DNA of 64,000 nt from TMED88 sp964515335 (GTDB lineage Bacteria; Myxococcota_A; UBA9160; UBA4427). This document shows, piece by piece, positions 17,252-25,266 of this stretch. The position numbers and the translations under genes were made by a program. The notes below the pieces were generated by a model that had not been told where the DNA came from, did no database searches, and saw only the letters and a list, made by a program, of their open reading frames with translations. The stretch's first letter is position 1. Every line of letters begins with the position of its first letter. The stretch lies in the NCBI GenBank assembly GCA_964515335.1, contig CAZETS010000023.1, forward strand, positions 1 to 64,000, read 5' to 3'.

Positions 17252-17372
17252 GGTGCTGCGTGCCTTCCTTTCCGTTCCCTGTATTCGGGGCGCCCGTTTC
17301 GGACCGGCGGAACCATACGGAAGACCGTGCGCGGACGGCAGGGGGCCGGATGGGTTTCCGCAGTGATTCCGG

Positions 17373-17402
17373 ATTCGCTCGTCATTCCACCCCATTCGCT
17401 CG
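17373..17402. promoter_or_regulatory. direct repeat ATTCGCTCG x2, candidate operator
   Basis: ATTCGCTCG occurs at 17373-17381 and again at 17394-17402, start-to-start 21 bases (two helical turns). The second copy is immediately followed by a TATGCT at 17405-17410. The spacing is that expected of a regulator binding one face of the DNA beside a promoter. No regulator is identified. Confidence 0.3.
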
Positions 17403-17405
17403 GGT

Positions 17406-17612
17406 ATGCTCGGCTGCTTGGGGGGCGGGGACCACCGCATGCTCGCCTTGGCGAGCCGGCAGTCCGGGAGGATTCGCGTGGGCATCGAAGAGTTCTCGCG
17501 CGTGAGCGGGCGCGTGCGGCGTGGGGGGAGGGGCACTTCGATCGCGACGCCGGCCGAGCAGGGCACGCGGCGGTTCGCCGCCGAAGTGCTGCCGGAGATC
17601 CAACGTTGGTAG
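17406..17612 (+). pseudogene. possible C-terminal remnant of an LLM-class oxidoreductase
   Basis: The last 15 or so residues of this short frame, GTRRFAAEVLPEIQRW before the TAG at 17610, resemble the usual C-terminus of LLM-class oxidoreductases (RRFAxEVLPxL). The preceding part shows no family resemblance and there is no good ribosome-binding site. It may be a decayed tail of a deleted gene or coincidence. Confidence 0.18.
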
Positions 17613-17634
17613 ACGCTGCCCGGCGAGGCCAGGC

Positions 17635-19110
17635 ATGACGATCGATCCGCGCACGCCGGTCTTGATCGGATGCGGCCAGGTCAAGCAGCGGGTCGACGAC
17701 CCGCTCGATGCCGCGGAGCCGCTCGAGCTGATGCGCGAAGCGGCGCGCCTGGCCGAACGCGACACGGGAGCCGGTGGCGTGCTCGCTTCGGCCGACGCGA
17801 TCTTCGTGCCGAAGGGCCTCTGGCCCTACGCGAACCCGGCCGCGTGGCTGCGCGACGAGCTGGCTGCGCCCGGCGCCGCGACCGGGCTCGCGCCGATCAG
17901 TGGCAGCATGGTGCAGCACATGGCGAGCCTCGCCGCGCTCGACGTGGCGGCCGGCCGGCGCGATCTGGTGCTGCTGGTCGGAGCGGAGGCCGAGCACAGT
18001 CGCCGGCGCGCGAAGGCGCGAGGAATCGAGCTGCCCTGGCGCGAGCTGCCCGAGTCGTCGCCCGACGTCGAATTCGGCAGCGGCGACCGGATGGCGAGCT
18101 CGCACGAGTTCGATCGCGGCATCGGTCGACCGCCGGTCTTCTTCTCGCTGTACGAGAACGCCATGCGACACGCGCGCGGCGAGTCGCTCGACGCCCATCG
18201 CGAGCGCGTCGCCAGGCTCTGGGCCGGCTTCAGCCGCGTCGCTGCCGACAACCCCCACGCGTGGACGAGCGATCCGTTGGACCCCGAGGCCATTCGCACG
18301 CCGAGCGACGACAACCGGCTGATCGCCTGGCCGTACACGAAGCGCATGTGCTCGAACATGGTGGTCGATCTCGGGGCGGCGGTGATCCTGTGCGCCGAGG
18401 AGGTCGCCGATCGGCTCGGCGTGCCCCGGGCGAAGCGCGTCTATCTGCACGCCGCGACGGACGCTGCCGGCTCGGCGCTGCTGTCGCACCGGATGGACTT
18501 CGTGAGCGAGCCGGCGATGCGCATCGCGGGGCGCCGGGTGCTCGACCTCGCCGGCACGAACATCGAGGAGGTCGATCATCTCGATCTGTACAGCTGCTTT
18601 CCGGCGGCCGTGCAGCTGGCCGTACGCGAGCTCGGCGTGCCGCCGGGCAGGGCGCTCAGCGTCACCGGTGGACTCGGCTTCGCCGGCGGCCCGTTCAACA
18701 GCTACGTGCTCCACTCGATCGCCACCATGATGGACCGACTGCGCGGCCGGCCGGGCCGGCGCGGCCTCGTCACGTCGATCGGTGGGTGGGTGGCCAAGCA
18801 CGCCTTCGGGGTCTACGGCAGCGATCCGCCCGCCCGGGGGCTTCGCTACGAGGACGTCAGCGCCGAGGTCGCGGCGCTGCCCGTGCGCGAGCTGCGCGAG
18901 CAGATGACCGGTGCGGCGACGATCGAGACCTACGCGCTGCGCTACCGGGACGGCGCGCCGGAGGGGGCGACGGCGGCCTGCCTCGACGACGCCGGCGTGC
19001 GGGCCTGGGCGTGGACCGACGACCCGGTGCTGCTCGAGCGCATGACCCGCGAAGAGCCGATCGGCTGGTTGGTCCGTCTGGACGAGGCAGGCAGGCTGAC
19101 CCCGGCTTGA
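17635..19110 (+). CDS. thiolase-like protein type 1 (TLP1-like acetyl-CoA acetyltransferase homologue)
   Basis: The 491-residue protein has the thiolase fold (MASLAALDVAAGRRDLVLLVGAEAEHS near 96-121, DLYSCFPAAVQLAVREL and TGGLGFAGGPFNSYVLHSIATMMD later). The usual N-terminal catalytic Cys is absent: the corresponding segment near residues 89-95 reads SGSMVQH. A C-terminal extension of about 110 residues (RYEDVSAEVAALPVREL onward) matches the additional domain of the TLP1 family described in mycobacteria. Its activity is uncertain; it probably binds acyl-CoA rather than running classical thiolysis. The ATG at 17635 is chosen over an upstream frame extension because the thiolase N-terminus TPVLIGCGQV follows directly. 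Confidence 0.82.
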   Translation: MTIDPRTPVLIGCGQVKQRVDDPLDAAEPLELMREAARLAERDTGAGGVLASADAIFVPKGLWPYANPAAWLRDELAAPGAATGLAPISGSMVQHMASLAALDVAAGRRDLVLLVGAEAEHSRRRAKARGIELPWRELPESSPDVEFGSGDRMASSHEFDRGIGRPPVFFSLYENAMRHARGESLDAHRERVARLWAGFSRVAADNPHAWTSDPLDPEAIRTPSDDNRLIAWPYTKRMCSNMVVDLGAAVILCAEEVADRLGVPRAKRVYLHAATDAAGSALLSHRMDFVSEPAMRIAGRRVLDLAGTNIEEVDHLDLYSCFPAAVQLAVRELGVPPGRALSVTGGLGFAGGPFNSYVLHSIATMMDRLRGRPGRRGLVTSIGGWVAKHAFGVYGSDPPARGLRYEDVSAEVAALPVRELREQMTGAATIETYALRYRDGAPEGATAACLDDAGVRAWAWTDDPVLLERMTREEPIGWLVRLDEAGRLTPA

Positions 19111-19216
19111 GGCTCCCGGGGCAGGGTGGGGCCTCCTGCGGGGCGACGCCGCTCTGCGCTCGCGGTCGTGCGCAGGCCGGGGCAGAATGGGGCGGGTCGG
19201 ATTGGGGAGGATCTCG

Positions 19217-19720
19217 ATGAGCCGGGGCTTCGGGCGGGGTGTGTGGGCGTGGGGTGCCGCCGGGCTGGTCGCCGCCCTCGTGGCGGGCGGATGCGCGAGC
19301 AGCCGTTACAAGACCCAAGCGAACGTCGACACCGAGTACGACTTCGCGAAGGTCGACTCCTTCGTCCTGCAGCCGATCCGGCAGAAGGCCGCCGTGTCTG
19401 CGGGCGGCCAGCGGCTCCAGGAGGCCCTGCGCGACGGTCTCACCGCCCGCGGCTACGCCGAGGCGCCGGCCGACCAGGCCGACGTGATCATCAGCTACGA
19501 CCTCGGCCGCTACGCGCCCGCCAAGCTCTCCGGAGCGAACAGCTTCGCGATCACCGAGGGCACGCTCACCGTGCGCGTCATCGACCCGCAAAGCGGACGA
19601 ACGGTGTGGTACGGCTGGGTCGAGACGCGCCTGCGCACCGACGACGACCAGGAGATCATCCGCGAGGCGGTCGACGCGCTGTTCCGCGACCAGATCCCTC
19701 GCGTGCCGGCGGCGGACTGA
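19217..19720 (+). CDS. DUF4136 lipoprotein
   Basis: The 167-residue product starts at ATG 19217, six bases after GGGGAGG (19204-19210), and has a lipoprotein signal ending VAGGCASS with the lipid-accepting Cys. The mature part follows the DUF4136 pattern: YDFAKVDSFVL near the N-terminus, DVIISYDLGRY in the middle and GTLTVRVIDPQSGRTVWYGWVETRL toward the end. DUF4136 proteins are small outer-membrane or periplasmic lipoproteins of unknown function found widely in Gram-negatives. It converges on the ProA-like gene, and both stop codons lie in one hairpin. Confidence 0.87.
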   Translation: MSRGFGRGVWAWGAAGLVAALVAGGCASSRYKTQANVDTEYDFAKVDSFVLQPIRQKAAVSAGGQRLQEALRDGLTARGYAEAPADQADVIISYDLGRYAPAKLSGANSFAITEGTLTVRVIDPQSGRTVWYGWVETRLRTDDDQEIIREAVDALFRDQIPRVPAAD

Positions 19721-19739
19721 ACCGGGGAGGCCGGGTCAG
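19717..19739. terminator. hairpin spanning two convergent stop codons
   Basis: CTGA (19717-19720) pairs with TCAG (19736-19739) and CCGG (19722-19725) with CCGG (19731-19734), around a 5-base loop, with one a-g mismatch. Both facing stop codons lie in the arms. No U-tract follows on either strand. Confidence 0.4.
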
Positions 19740-21232
19740 CCGTCGGTGCCGACGGCCCGCGTGCGCACGGTGTAGACCGTGTCGCCCGAGAGCACGCCGC
19801 CGCGGCCGAACAGGCGGCCCCACTGCCAGTTCGACAGGCCCAGCTCGGGCCGGTCGAGGGCGAGCTGCCCGTCGACCCAGCGCGTGTAGCCGTCACCGAC
19901 GAAGGGTGCGTTGACGGTGTCGTAGAAGCGCTGGTGCTCCGCGGTGTCGGCGCTGGCCAGACAGGCCACGAACTGCGGGCTGTAGCGATTGAAGAGCGCG
20001 ACCGCCTGCGCGACGTCGTCGACGATCTTCAAGGTGATCTCGGGAGTCTGCTCCCACTCCCACTCGTGGCCGAGCCGCTCGACGTCGATCCGCTCCGCCT
20101 GTCGTTCGGGGACGTCGCCTTCGGCGCGCCGCACCGCCACCTCGCGCTCGAAGAGCTCGGCGGGCAGGCAGCCGGCGTCCTCGTCGACGACGTGCAGCTT
20201 CCACGCCTGGCCGAGCCGCTCGCCCGCGCGCTCGAGCGAGGAGAGCAGCACGGGCACGAGTTCGTCGGCGCGAGAGCGCACGATGCAGCAGACGTTCAGC
20301 GTGTTGCAGACCTTGCGGTCGAGCGAGCGGCAGACGGCCTCGCCGAAGGCGCCCGCGTCGGCGCTCCCGGCCGCCACCAGCCAGGCGCCGCCGGTGCCGT
20401 GAAGGCTGACGGGCACGCCGGCCTGCTGGGCCAGGGCGCCCAGGGTCGCGACGGCGGGCCCCGAGCCCCGGGCGACGGCGAGCGAGAGCCGCGCGTCGGA
20501 GAACAGCGCCCAACCGGCGGCGTGCGCGCTGCTCTCGACCAGCGAGACGGCGCCGGCGGGCAGGCCCGCCTCCTCGAGGGCGGGCGCCAGCGCCTCGTCG
20601 ATGATCGCCCGGGCCGTACGCAGAGCGTCGCTGCCGATCCGGAAGACCACGCTGTTGCCGCCCCGCAAGACGCCCGTGGCATCCGCCAGCACGTTGGGCC
20701 GGCCCTCGAACACGAAGCCCACCACACCGAGCGCGTCGCCCACCAGCTCGGCCCGCCAGCCGTCGTGCTCGACCGTTTCGAGCACCTGCCCGCGTCGGCT
20801 GGGCGCATCGATCCAGCCGCGCAGCCCGTCGATCATGCCGGCGCGGAGCTTTTCGTTGGCGACGAGTCGCGTGGTCGAGCGGCCGCGCTGCTGCGCGTCC
20901 TCGACATCGCGGTCGTTGACTTCGCGGATGCGCGACCAGACGTCCTCGTCGGCCAGCCGGTCCGCGAAGCCCGCGTAGAAGCGCGAGATGGCCTCGTCGG
21001 GCGCCGCCGCCAGCACGCCGAAAGCCTCCGCGGCCCGCGATACGGCCGCCTCGGCGATCTCGCGCTCGGCCGCGGGCACCAGCAGCACCTGCTCGGTGGC
21101 CTCGACGACCACCACCGAGTCGCCGGGCCGGAAGCGCTCGGCGACGTCGGCCGGCACCGGCAGGACGCGGTTGCCGCCAAAGACGAGGGGCATGCCGGCC
21201 TCGAGCCGGTCGAGTGTGCGGACTTCGCTCAT
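19736..21232 (-). CDS. ProA-like aldehyde dehydrogenase (glutamate-5-semialdehyde dehydrogenase family)
   Basis: The 498-residue protein resembles gamma-glutamyl phosphate reductase (ProA). It shows GVVGFVFEGRPNVLADATGVLRGGNSVVFRIGSDAL in the cofactor-binding half and LDRKVCNTLNVCCIV around the probable catalytic Cys. The N-terminus carries about 70 residues not found in ProA of about 415-420 residues. A proB partner is absent and the operon is not proline-related, so the role may differ from proline synthesis; oxidation or reduction of another aldehyde or acyl-phosphate is possible. It is the last gene of a leftward set, 40 bases after the mono-heme cytochrome. Confidence 0.75.
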   Translation of the reverse strand: MSEVRTLDRLEAGMPLVFGGNRVLPVPADVAERFRPGDSVVVVEATEQVLLVPAAEREIAEAAVSRAAEAFGVLAAAPDEAISRFYAGFADRLADEDVWSRIREVNDRDVEDAQQRGRSTTRLVANEKLRAGMIDGLRGWIDAPSRRGQVLETVEHDGWRAELVGDALGVVGFVFEGRPNVLADATGVLRGGNSVVFRIGSDALRTARAIIDEALAPALEEAGLPAGAVSLVESSAHAAGWALFSDARLSLAVARGSGPAVATLGALAQQAGVPVSLHGTGGAWLVAAGSADAGAFGEAVCRSLDRKVCNTLNVCCIVRSRADELVPVLLSSLERAGERLGQAWKLHVVDEDAGCLPAELFEREVAVRRAEGDVPERQAERIDVERLGHEWEWEQTPEITLKIVDDVAQAVALFNRYSPQFVACLASADTAEHQRFYDTVNAPFVGDGYTRWVDGQLALDRPELGLSNWQWGRLFGRGGVLSGDTVYTVRTRAVGTDG

Positions 21233-21272
21233 GCCCAGAGCCTATCTCATGGGCCCCGGGCCGAGCCGCTCT

Positions 21273-22466
21273 TCAGCGCGCGGCCTCGTCGGGCGCCGCG
21301 ACCGCTTGCTGGTCGATCAGCGCCCGCAGCTCGCGGAGCTTCGCCCACGCGTCGGCCGGCAGGTCGCTGCTCGAGGCGCCCCCCCAGCCGATGATCACGT
21401 ACTCCTCGAGCACCGCGTAGGCGTCCTCGGCGAATGGGGCCTCGGGGGCCAGCCGGATCGCCGACTCGAGGTGCACCTCGGCCTGGGGCACCCAGTGGGA
21501 GTCGACCGTGCGCGACTCGACGAGCCCGAGCAGGTAGTAGGCTTCGGCCCGGCGCAGTCCGGTCGTCGACTCCTCGTCGAGCAGCCGCAACAGCAGGCTC
21601 GAGGCGACCAGGTCGTAGACGACCTGGTCGCGCCCGAAGGGCGTCGGGCTCGGCACCTGATGGCCGACCACGAGCTTGCGGGCGCGGCCCAGCTTGTCCG
21701 CACTGGCGAGGTCTCCGCCCGCGGCGTCGAGTGCGCTCACCCAGCCCGAGAGGTGCCGCTCCAGGTACAGCGGGACGTCGGGCCGGGCCGCCACCTTCTC
21801 GAGTGTCGCCCGCACGCGAGCGTGGTTGCCGACGACGCGCAGGCCGATCGTCATGTAGTCGAGCAGGTAGCCGCCCAGGTCGAGCTCGCCGGGCGGAATC
21901 TCGCGGTCCTCGAACATCTCCTCCCAGGTCTCGAGCGCCTCGTCGAACTGGCGGGTGGCCACCAGGATCTGCGTCTTCTCGTGGACCGACAGATCCTCGA
22001 CGTCGATGCGCGCGAGCAGGCGATGGGCCATCGGGAAGCTTCGCGAGCTCGGCAGCCGCGAGTGGCAGGCCACGCAGTTGCCCGTGGCCTCGATCATGAA
22101 GAAGCGCGCCTCCTCGTAGCGGCCATTGCGGTAGCGCTCGCGGACCTCCTCGATGTCGGCCGAGAGCGAGCGGCTCAGGTGCCGGAAGCCGGCGTCTCGG
22201 CTCATGCCGTGCTCTTCGACGACGACGCTGCGGGTCGCCAGCGCGTCGAGCCACCTGCGGATTTCGGTCTGGCTCTGCGGATCGGCCCACTGCTGCTCGG
22301 ACAGCGCCAGGGGGAGGAGCTGGCTCACGGCCTCGAACACGGCCTGCATCTCGCCGCGGGGCCGCGCTTCGGGCTCTTCGTCGGCGGCGCTGGCCGGGCT
22401 GAAGGTGCCGGCGAGCAGCAGCACCGTGATCGTCCAGGTCGAGGCGTGGCCGGAGAATCGCTTCAT
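21273..22466 (-). CDS. exported mono-heme c-type protein of unknown function
   Basis: The 397-residue product begins with a signal peptide (WTITVLLLAGTFSPASA) and carries a single c-type heme site, CVACH, in the segment ATGNCVACHSRLP. The rest is alpha-helical and TPR-like in feel (YEEARFFMIEATGN, EALETWEEMFED, AEVHLESAIRLAPEAPFAEDAYAVLEEY) without a clear named domain. It is probably a periplasmic electron carrier or sensor. The start ATG (22466) overlaps the stop of the upstream APH-ATPase gene as ATGA, so the two are translationally coupled. I cannot assign a function. Confidence 0.7.
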   Translation of the reverse strand: MKRFSGHASTWTITVLLLAGTFSPASAADEEPEARPRGEMQAVFEAVSQLLPLALSEQQWADPQSQTEIRRWLDALATRSVVVEEHGMSRDAGFRHLSRSLSADIEEVRERYRNGRYEEARFFMIEATGNCVACHSRLPSSRSFPMAHRLLARIDVEDLSVHEKTQILVATRQFDEALETWEEMFEDREIPPGELDLGGYLLDYMTIGLRVVGNHARVRATLEKVAARPDVPLYLERHLSGWVSALDAAGGDLASADKLGRARKLVVGHQVPSPTPFGRDQVVYDLVASSLLLRLLDEESTTGLRRAEAYYLLGLVESRTVDSHWVPQAEVHLESAIRLAPEAPFAEDAYAVLEEYVIIGWGGASSSDLPADAWAKLRELRALIDQQAVAAPDEAAR

Positions 22467-24139
22467 GGCTTGGGCTCCTGATGTTGCTGCGTTGACTGCC
22501 TTGGCTGCGGTTGCAGGCGCGACGTCAGCGCGCCCATCCAGTCGACCTCGTCGGTGCGGACCACGATCGACTCGTCCGCGCCCCACTCGGTGGGGGCCTG
22601 GTAGCGATCGCGCAGCGCACGATAGACCTCCGGACCCGCATCGGATATACGGCTCTCGTCCTGGAGTCGAGCACGCAGGCGCTCGAGCGTCTTGGCCTCG
22701 TCGCAGCGTACATCGAGCAGCCGCGCGGGCACCCGGTGCCGCCGCGCGAAGGCGCGCGCCGCGTCGCGGTGGTCCCGGCGTGCGTATGTGGCGTCGAGCA
22801 CCACCGGCCGGCCCGACGCCAGCGGCGCCTCGGCCCGCTCGAGCAGCGCGGTGTAGACGGACTCGGTCATCTCCGCCTGGTACAGGCCGCCGCCCGGGAC
22901 GTCCGCCGGGTGCGTCCGCGGTGCGACGCCGGCCAGGTGCTTGCGCACGCGGTCCGAGGCGATCACGACGCCGCCGATCGCCTCCGCGGCGGCGGCGGCT
23001 GCCGTGCTCTTGCCCGTGCCCGGAAGCCCCGTCACGACCAGCAGCACCGGCGATCGCGGCCGGTCGAGCCAGCCGCCCATCAGGGCGAGGTGCCGACGCG
23101 CGCTCTGCGCCGCGGCCGTTCGTTGCTCGGATTCGATCTCGGGCTCCTGGGCGGCCAGCGCGGCGACGCTGGCCCGCACGAGGGCCCGGTGGAGGATGTG
23201 GTAGTCGACCACCCCGTAGAGTCCGTAATCGTCCGCCTCGGCGGCGTACCGGTCCAGCAGGCGCTCGCCCAGTTCCGCCCGGCCCCGATAGGCGGCGTCC
23301 ATGGCGAAAAAGGCGAGCTCGGCGGCGGCGTCGACGCAGCGCAAGTCGCGATCGAACTCGAGGCAGTCGATCACCACCGGGTCGGCGTCGTCGTGCTCGT
23401 ACCAGACCGCATCGAGGTGCAGGTCGCCGTGTCCCTCGACGACCCGCCCTTCTTCGCGACGGGCCAGGAAGCGCGCCCGGTCGCGCTCGAGCAGCCCGTG
23501 CATCGCCCGCTCGAGTCGCTCGAGCTCGCCGGGGTCGAGGACGTCGCCGTCGGCGTTGCGGGCCAGTGCGAAGCTCGCCGCGACCGGCCGCTCGACGCGC
23601 TCGATCCAGGCCTCGGGGCTCCAAGGCGCCGGGCGACCGAGGCCTACGCTCGCGTGAAAGCGGGCGATCAGGGCGGCGAGCCGATCGATCTGCGAAGGCA
23701 GGAGCGCGCCGCGCTCGAGCAGGGTCTGGGCGTCGCGGCCCTCCGGCAGCCGGCGCATCACCACGCAGTGCTCGGCGGGACGCGCCTCGCCGGCTGGCGT
23801 CAGGCAGGTCTCGCCGGGCGGGCCGAGCACGAATCCCCCCTCCGGCCCGGGCAGCACCGGGGCGAGGCCGAGGTACACGTCGGGGGCGAGCCTGCGATTC
23901 AGCGCGACCTCGGCGAGGCAGTCGGCGTTGCGCGCCTCGCGCGAGGCGAACGACAGGAACGACAGGTCGACGGCTTTGCGCAGCTTGTAGACGCGGTCGC
24001 GCGTGAGATAGAGGTGCGAGATGTGGGTCTGCCGGTGCTCGATGCCCTGGCCGGCGGCGACATCCTCGGGATGCGCGGCCGGCGAAGCGAGCGCTTCCGC
24101 GAGCCCGTCGGGCAGCGCCTCGATCGCGGTCGGAGCCAC
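22463..24139 (-). CDS. bifunctional aminoglycoside-phosphotransferase-like / P-loop ATPase protein
   Basis: The 558-residue protein has two parts. Residues about 25-340 are a kinase of the APH/choline-kinase fold, with HGDLHLDAVWY as the catalytic-loop equivalent and VVIDCLEFDRDLRCVD after it. Residues about 365-550 are a zeta-toxin/AAA-33-like P-loop kinase with LLVVTGLPGTGKST (Walker A) and VIASDRVRKHLAG. This fusion is common in proteobacteria; substrate is unknown and antibiotic resistance should not be assumed. Start is GTG 24139, ten bases after the small coiled-coil gene. It overlaps the cytochrome gene by 4 bases. Confidence 0.85.
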   Translation of the reverse strand: MAPTAIEALPDGLAEALASPAAHPEDVAAGQGIEHRQTHISHLYLTRDRVYKLRKAVDLSFLSFASREARNADCLAEVALNRRLAPDVYLGLAPVLPGPEGGFVLGPPGETCLTPAGEARPAEHCVVMRRLPEGRDAQTLLERGALLPSQIDRLAALIARFHASVGLGRPAPWSPEAWIERVERPVAASFALARNADGDVLDPGELERLERAMHGLLERDRARFLARREEGRVVEGHGDLHLDAVWYEHDDADPVVIDCLEFDRDLRCVDAAAELAFFAMDAAYRGRAELGERLLDRYAAEADDYGLYGVVDYHILHRALVRASVAALAAQEPEIESEQRTAAAQSARRHLALMGGWLDRPRSPVLLVVTGLPGTGKSTAAAAAAEAIGGVVIASDRVRKHLAGVAPRTHPADVPGGGLYQAEMTESVYTALLERAEAPLASGRPVVLDATYARRDHRDAARAFARRHRVPARLLDVRCDEAKTLERLRARLQDESRISDAGPEVYRALRDRYQAPTEWGADESIVVRTDEVDWMGALTSRLQPQPRQSTQQHQEPKP

Positions 24140-24149
24140 GGGACCGATG

Positions 24150-24413
24150 TTAGATCAGCTTGCGCAGCTTCTCGTAGCCGCCCTTGATTTCGCTCACCAG
24201 CAGCTCCGCGGCCTCTCCGATCTGCTCGAGCGGCTCGCGCGCCTGCTCGCGCAGGTGCGCGGCCTCCGCCTCCAGCTTCTGCCAGCGGCGCTCGGCCTCC
24301 TCCCAGAGGTCGCGCACCTCGGCGCGTCCGAGATGGGCCTGCACGTTCAGCTCGTCGCGCACGCGGCGCAGCACGTCCAGCTCGCGATCGATGGCGTTGC
24401 GGTCTTCTGTCAT
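24150..24413 (-). CDS. small coiled-coil protein
   Basis: This 87-residue, highly charged, helical protein starts MTEDRNAIDRELDVLRRVRD and is a near-continuous coiled coil (LGRAEVRDLWEEAERRW, KLEAEAAHLREQAREPLEQI). It has no signal peptide or Cys. ATG 24413 is preceded by a GGAGAGGA tract; the frame extends upstream to another ATG at 24521 but the extension is Arg-rich without character. It is the first gene of the leftward set continuing to the APH-ATPase fusion, cytochrome and ProA-like genes. Function unknown; proteins of this look often act as scaffolds or stress-related helpers. Confidence 0.65.
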   Translation of the reverse strand: MTEDRNAIDRELDVLRRVRDELNVQAHLGRAEVRDLWEEAERRWQKLEAEAAHLREQAREPLEQIGEAAELLVSEIKGGYEKLRKLI

Positions 24414-24672
24414 CTGTTCCTCTCCAGTGTTCCCTTGCGGGGGTGTCCCAAGCACCACGCAACGCGACCGGCGGCGGCCTGCAGACACCCGTCCTCGCCG
24501 TGATGCTTTCCGTCCCCGCATTTCATCGATGCGATCGCGCCCGGGTCAAACCCTCCCGGGCTCGTGCCACGATTCGTTGCAGGTGGGAACTGCCGCGGCG
24601 GGGCGGGGTGACGCAGGGGCGCGGGGGCCTATCGTTCTGATGCGCGCCGCGGGGGGCGCTTGGAGGTGGCTC
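24414..24672. promoter_or_regulatory. divergent intergenic region, coiled-coil gene / universal stress protein
   Basis: The 259 bases separate divergent genes. The stretch near 24505-24560 is somewhat less G/C-rich than its surroundings. The ribosome-binding site GGAGG at 24662-24666 serves the stress protein. I see no clear promoter hexamers. Confidence 0.3.
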
Positions 24673-25125
24673 ATGAAGATCCAGAGCATCCTGGTCCCGG
24701 TCGACTTCTCGGGTGGGTCGGACGCAGCCGTCGAGTACGCGCTCGTGCTCGCCCGCGAGTCCGAGGCGAAGATCCAGCTGCTCCACAGCTACCCGGTCAG
24801 TCCCGGGGTCGCGACCCCCTACGGGCCGGCCTTGCCGGACGCGGTCTTCGAGTCGATTCGCGGCGGCGCCGAGCGCAAGCTCGCGGACGCGAAGGAGCGT
24901 CTCGAGCGCGAGGGCGTCACGGTCGCCGCCCACCTCACCGCCGAGCCGCCGTCCTTCGCGATCGCGGAGGCCGCCGAGGAGCTCGGTGTCGACTGCATCG
25001 TGATGGGAACGCGGGGATTGTCGGGCCTGAAGCACGTGCTGCTCGGCAGCGTGGCCGAGCGGACGGTCCGGACTGCGCCCTGTCCGGTGTTCACGGTGCC
25101 GCTGCGCGAGCGCCGGGCGGCCTGA
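24673..25125 (+). CDS. universal stress protein (UspA family)
   Basis: The 150-residue protein is a single Usp domain of normal length. It starts KIQSILVPVDFSGGSDAAVEYA and ends with the ATP-binding motif GTRGLSGLKHVLLGSVAERTV, i.e. G-x2-G-x9-G-S, followed by CPVFTVP. Proteins with this motif bind ATP and dimerise, and are induced by starvation and stress. The ATG at 24673 follows GGAGG by 6 bases. It is divergent from the coiled-coil gene and 141 bases upstream of the metallophosphoesterase gene. Confidence 0.93.
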   Translation: MKIQSILVPVDFSGGSDAAVEYALVLARESEAKIQLLHSYPVSPGVATPYGPALPDAVFESIRGGAERKLADAKERLEREGVTVAAHLTAEPPSFAIAEAAEELGVDCIVMGTRGLSGLKHVLLGSVAERTVRTAPCPVFTVPLRERRAA

Positions 25126-25266
25126 GCGCACGCCTGTCGATTCTGCTCGAATCCCGGTAGGTTCGGGGGCACCCTTCGAGTGCTGCGTGTCGTCTCGCGC
25201 GGCCACTCGTCGTGGTCGGCGAGGCGGGCGGATCCCGCGCGGCGGGCGGGCGGAAGCGGAGGCGGC

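Larger units (their letters stand above)
17252..17634. other. 383-base divergent intergenic region
   Basis: This region separates the DUF481 gene (-) from the thiolase-like gene (+). It holds a 9-base direct repeat (17373-17381 and 17394-17402), a TATGCT at 17405-17410 that could be a -10 box, and a short reading frame described separately. Nothing else recognisable is present. Confidence 0.5.

Noticed and set aside
19736..21232. Naming this gene proA
   Set aside because: Sequence is only ProA-like, has an extra N-terminal region, no proB partner and a non-proline neighbourhood.
22463..24139. Calling this gene an aminoglycoside-resistance determinant
   Set aside because: It belongs to the APH-like plus P-loop ATPase fusion family with no demonstrated resistance role; the fold alone is not evidence.
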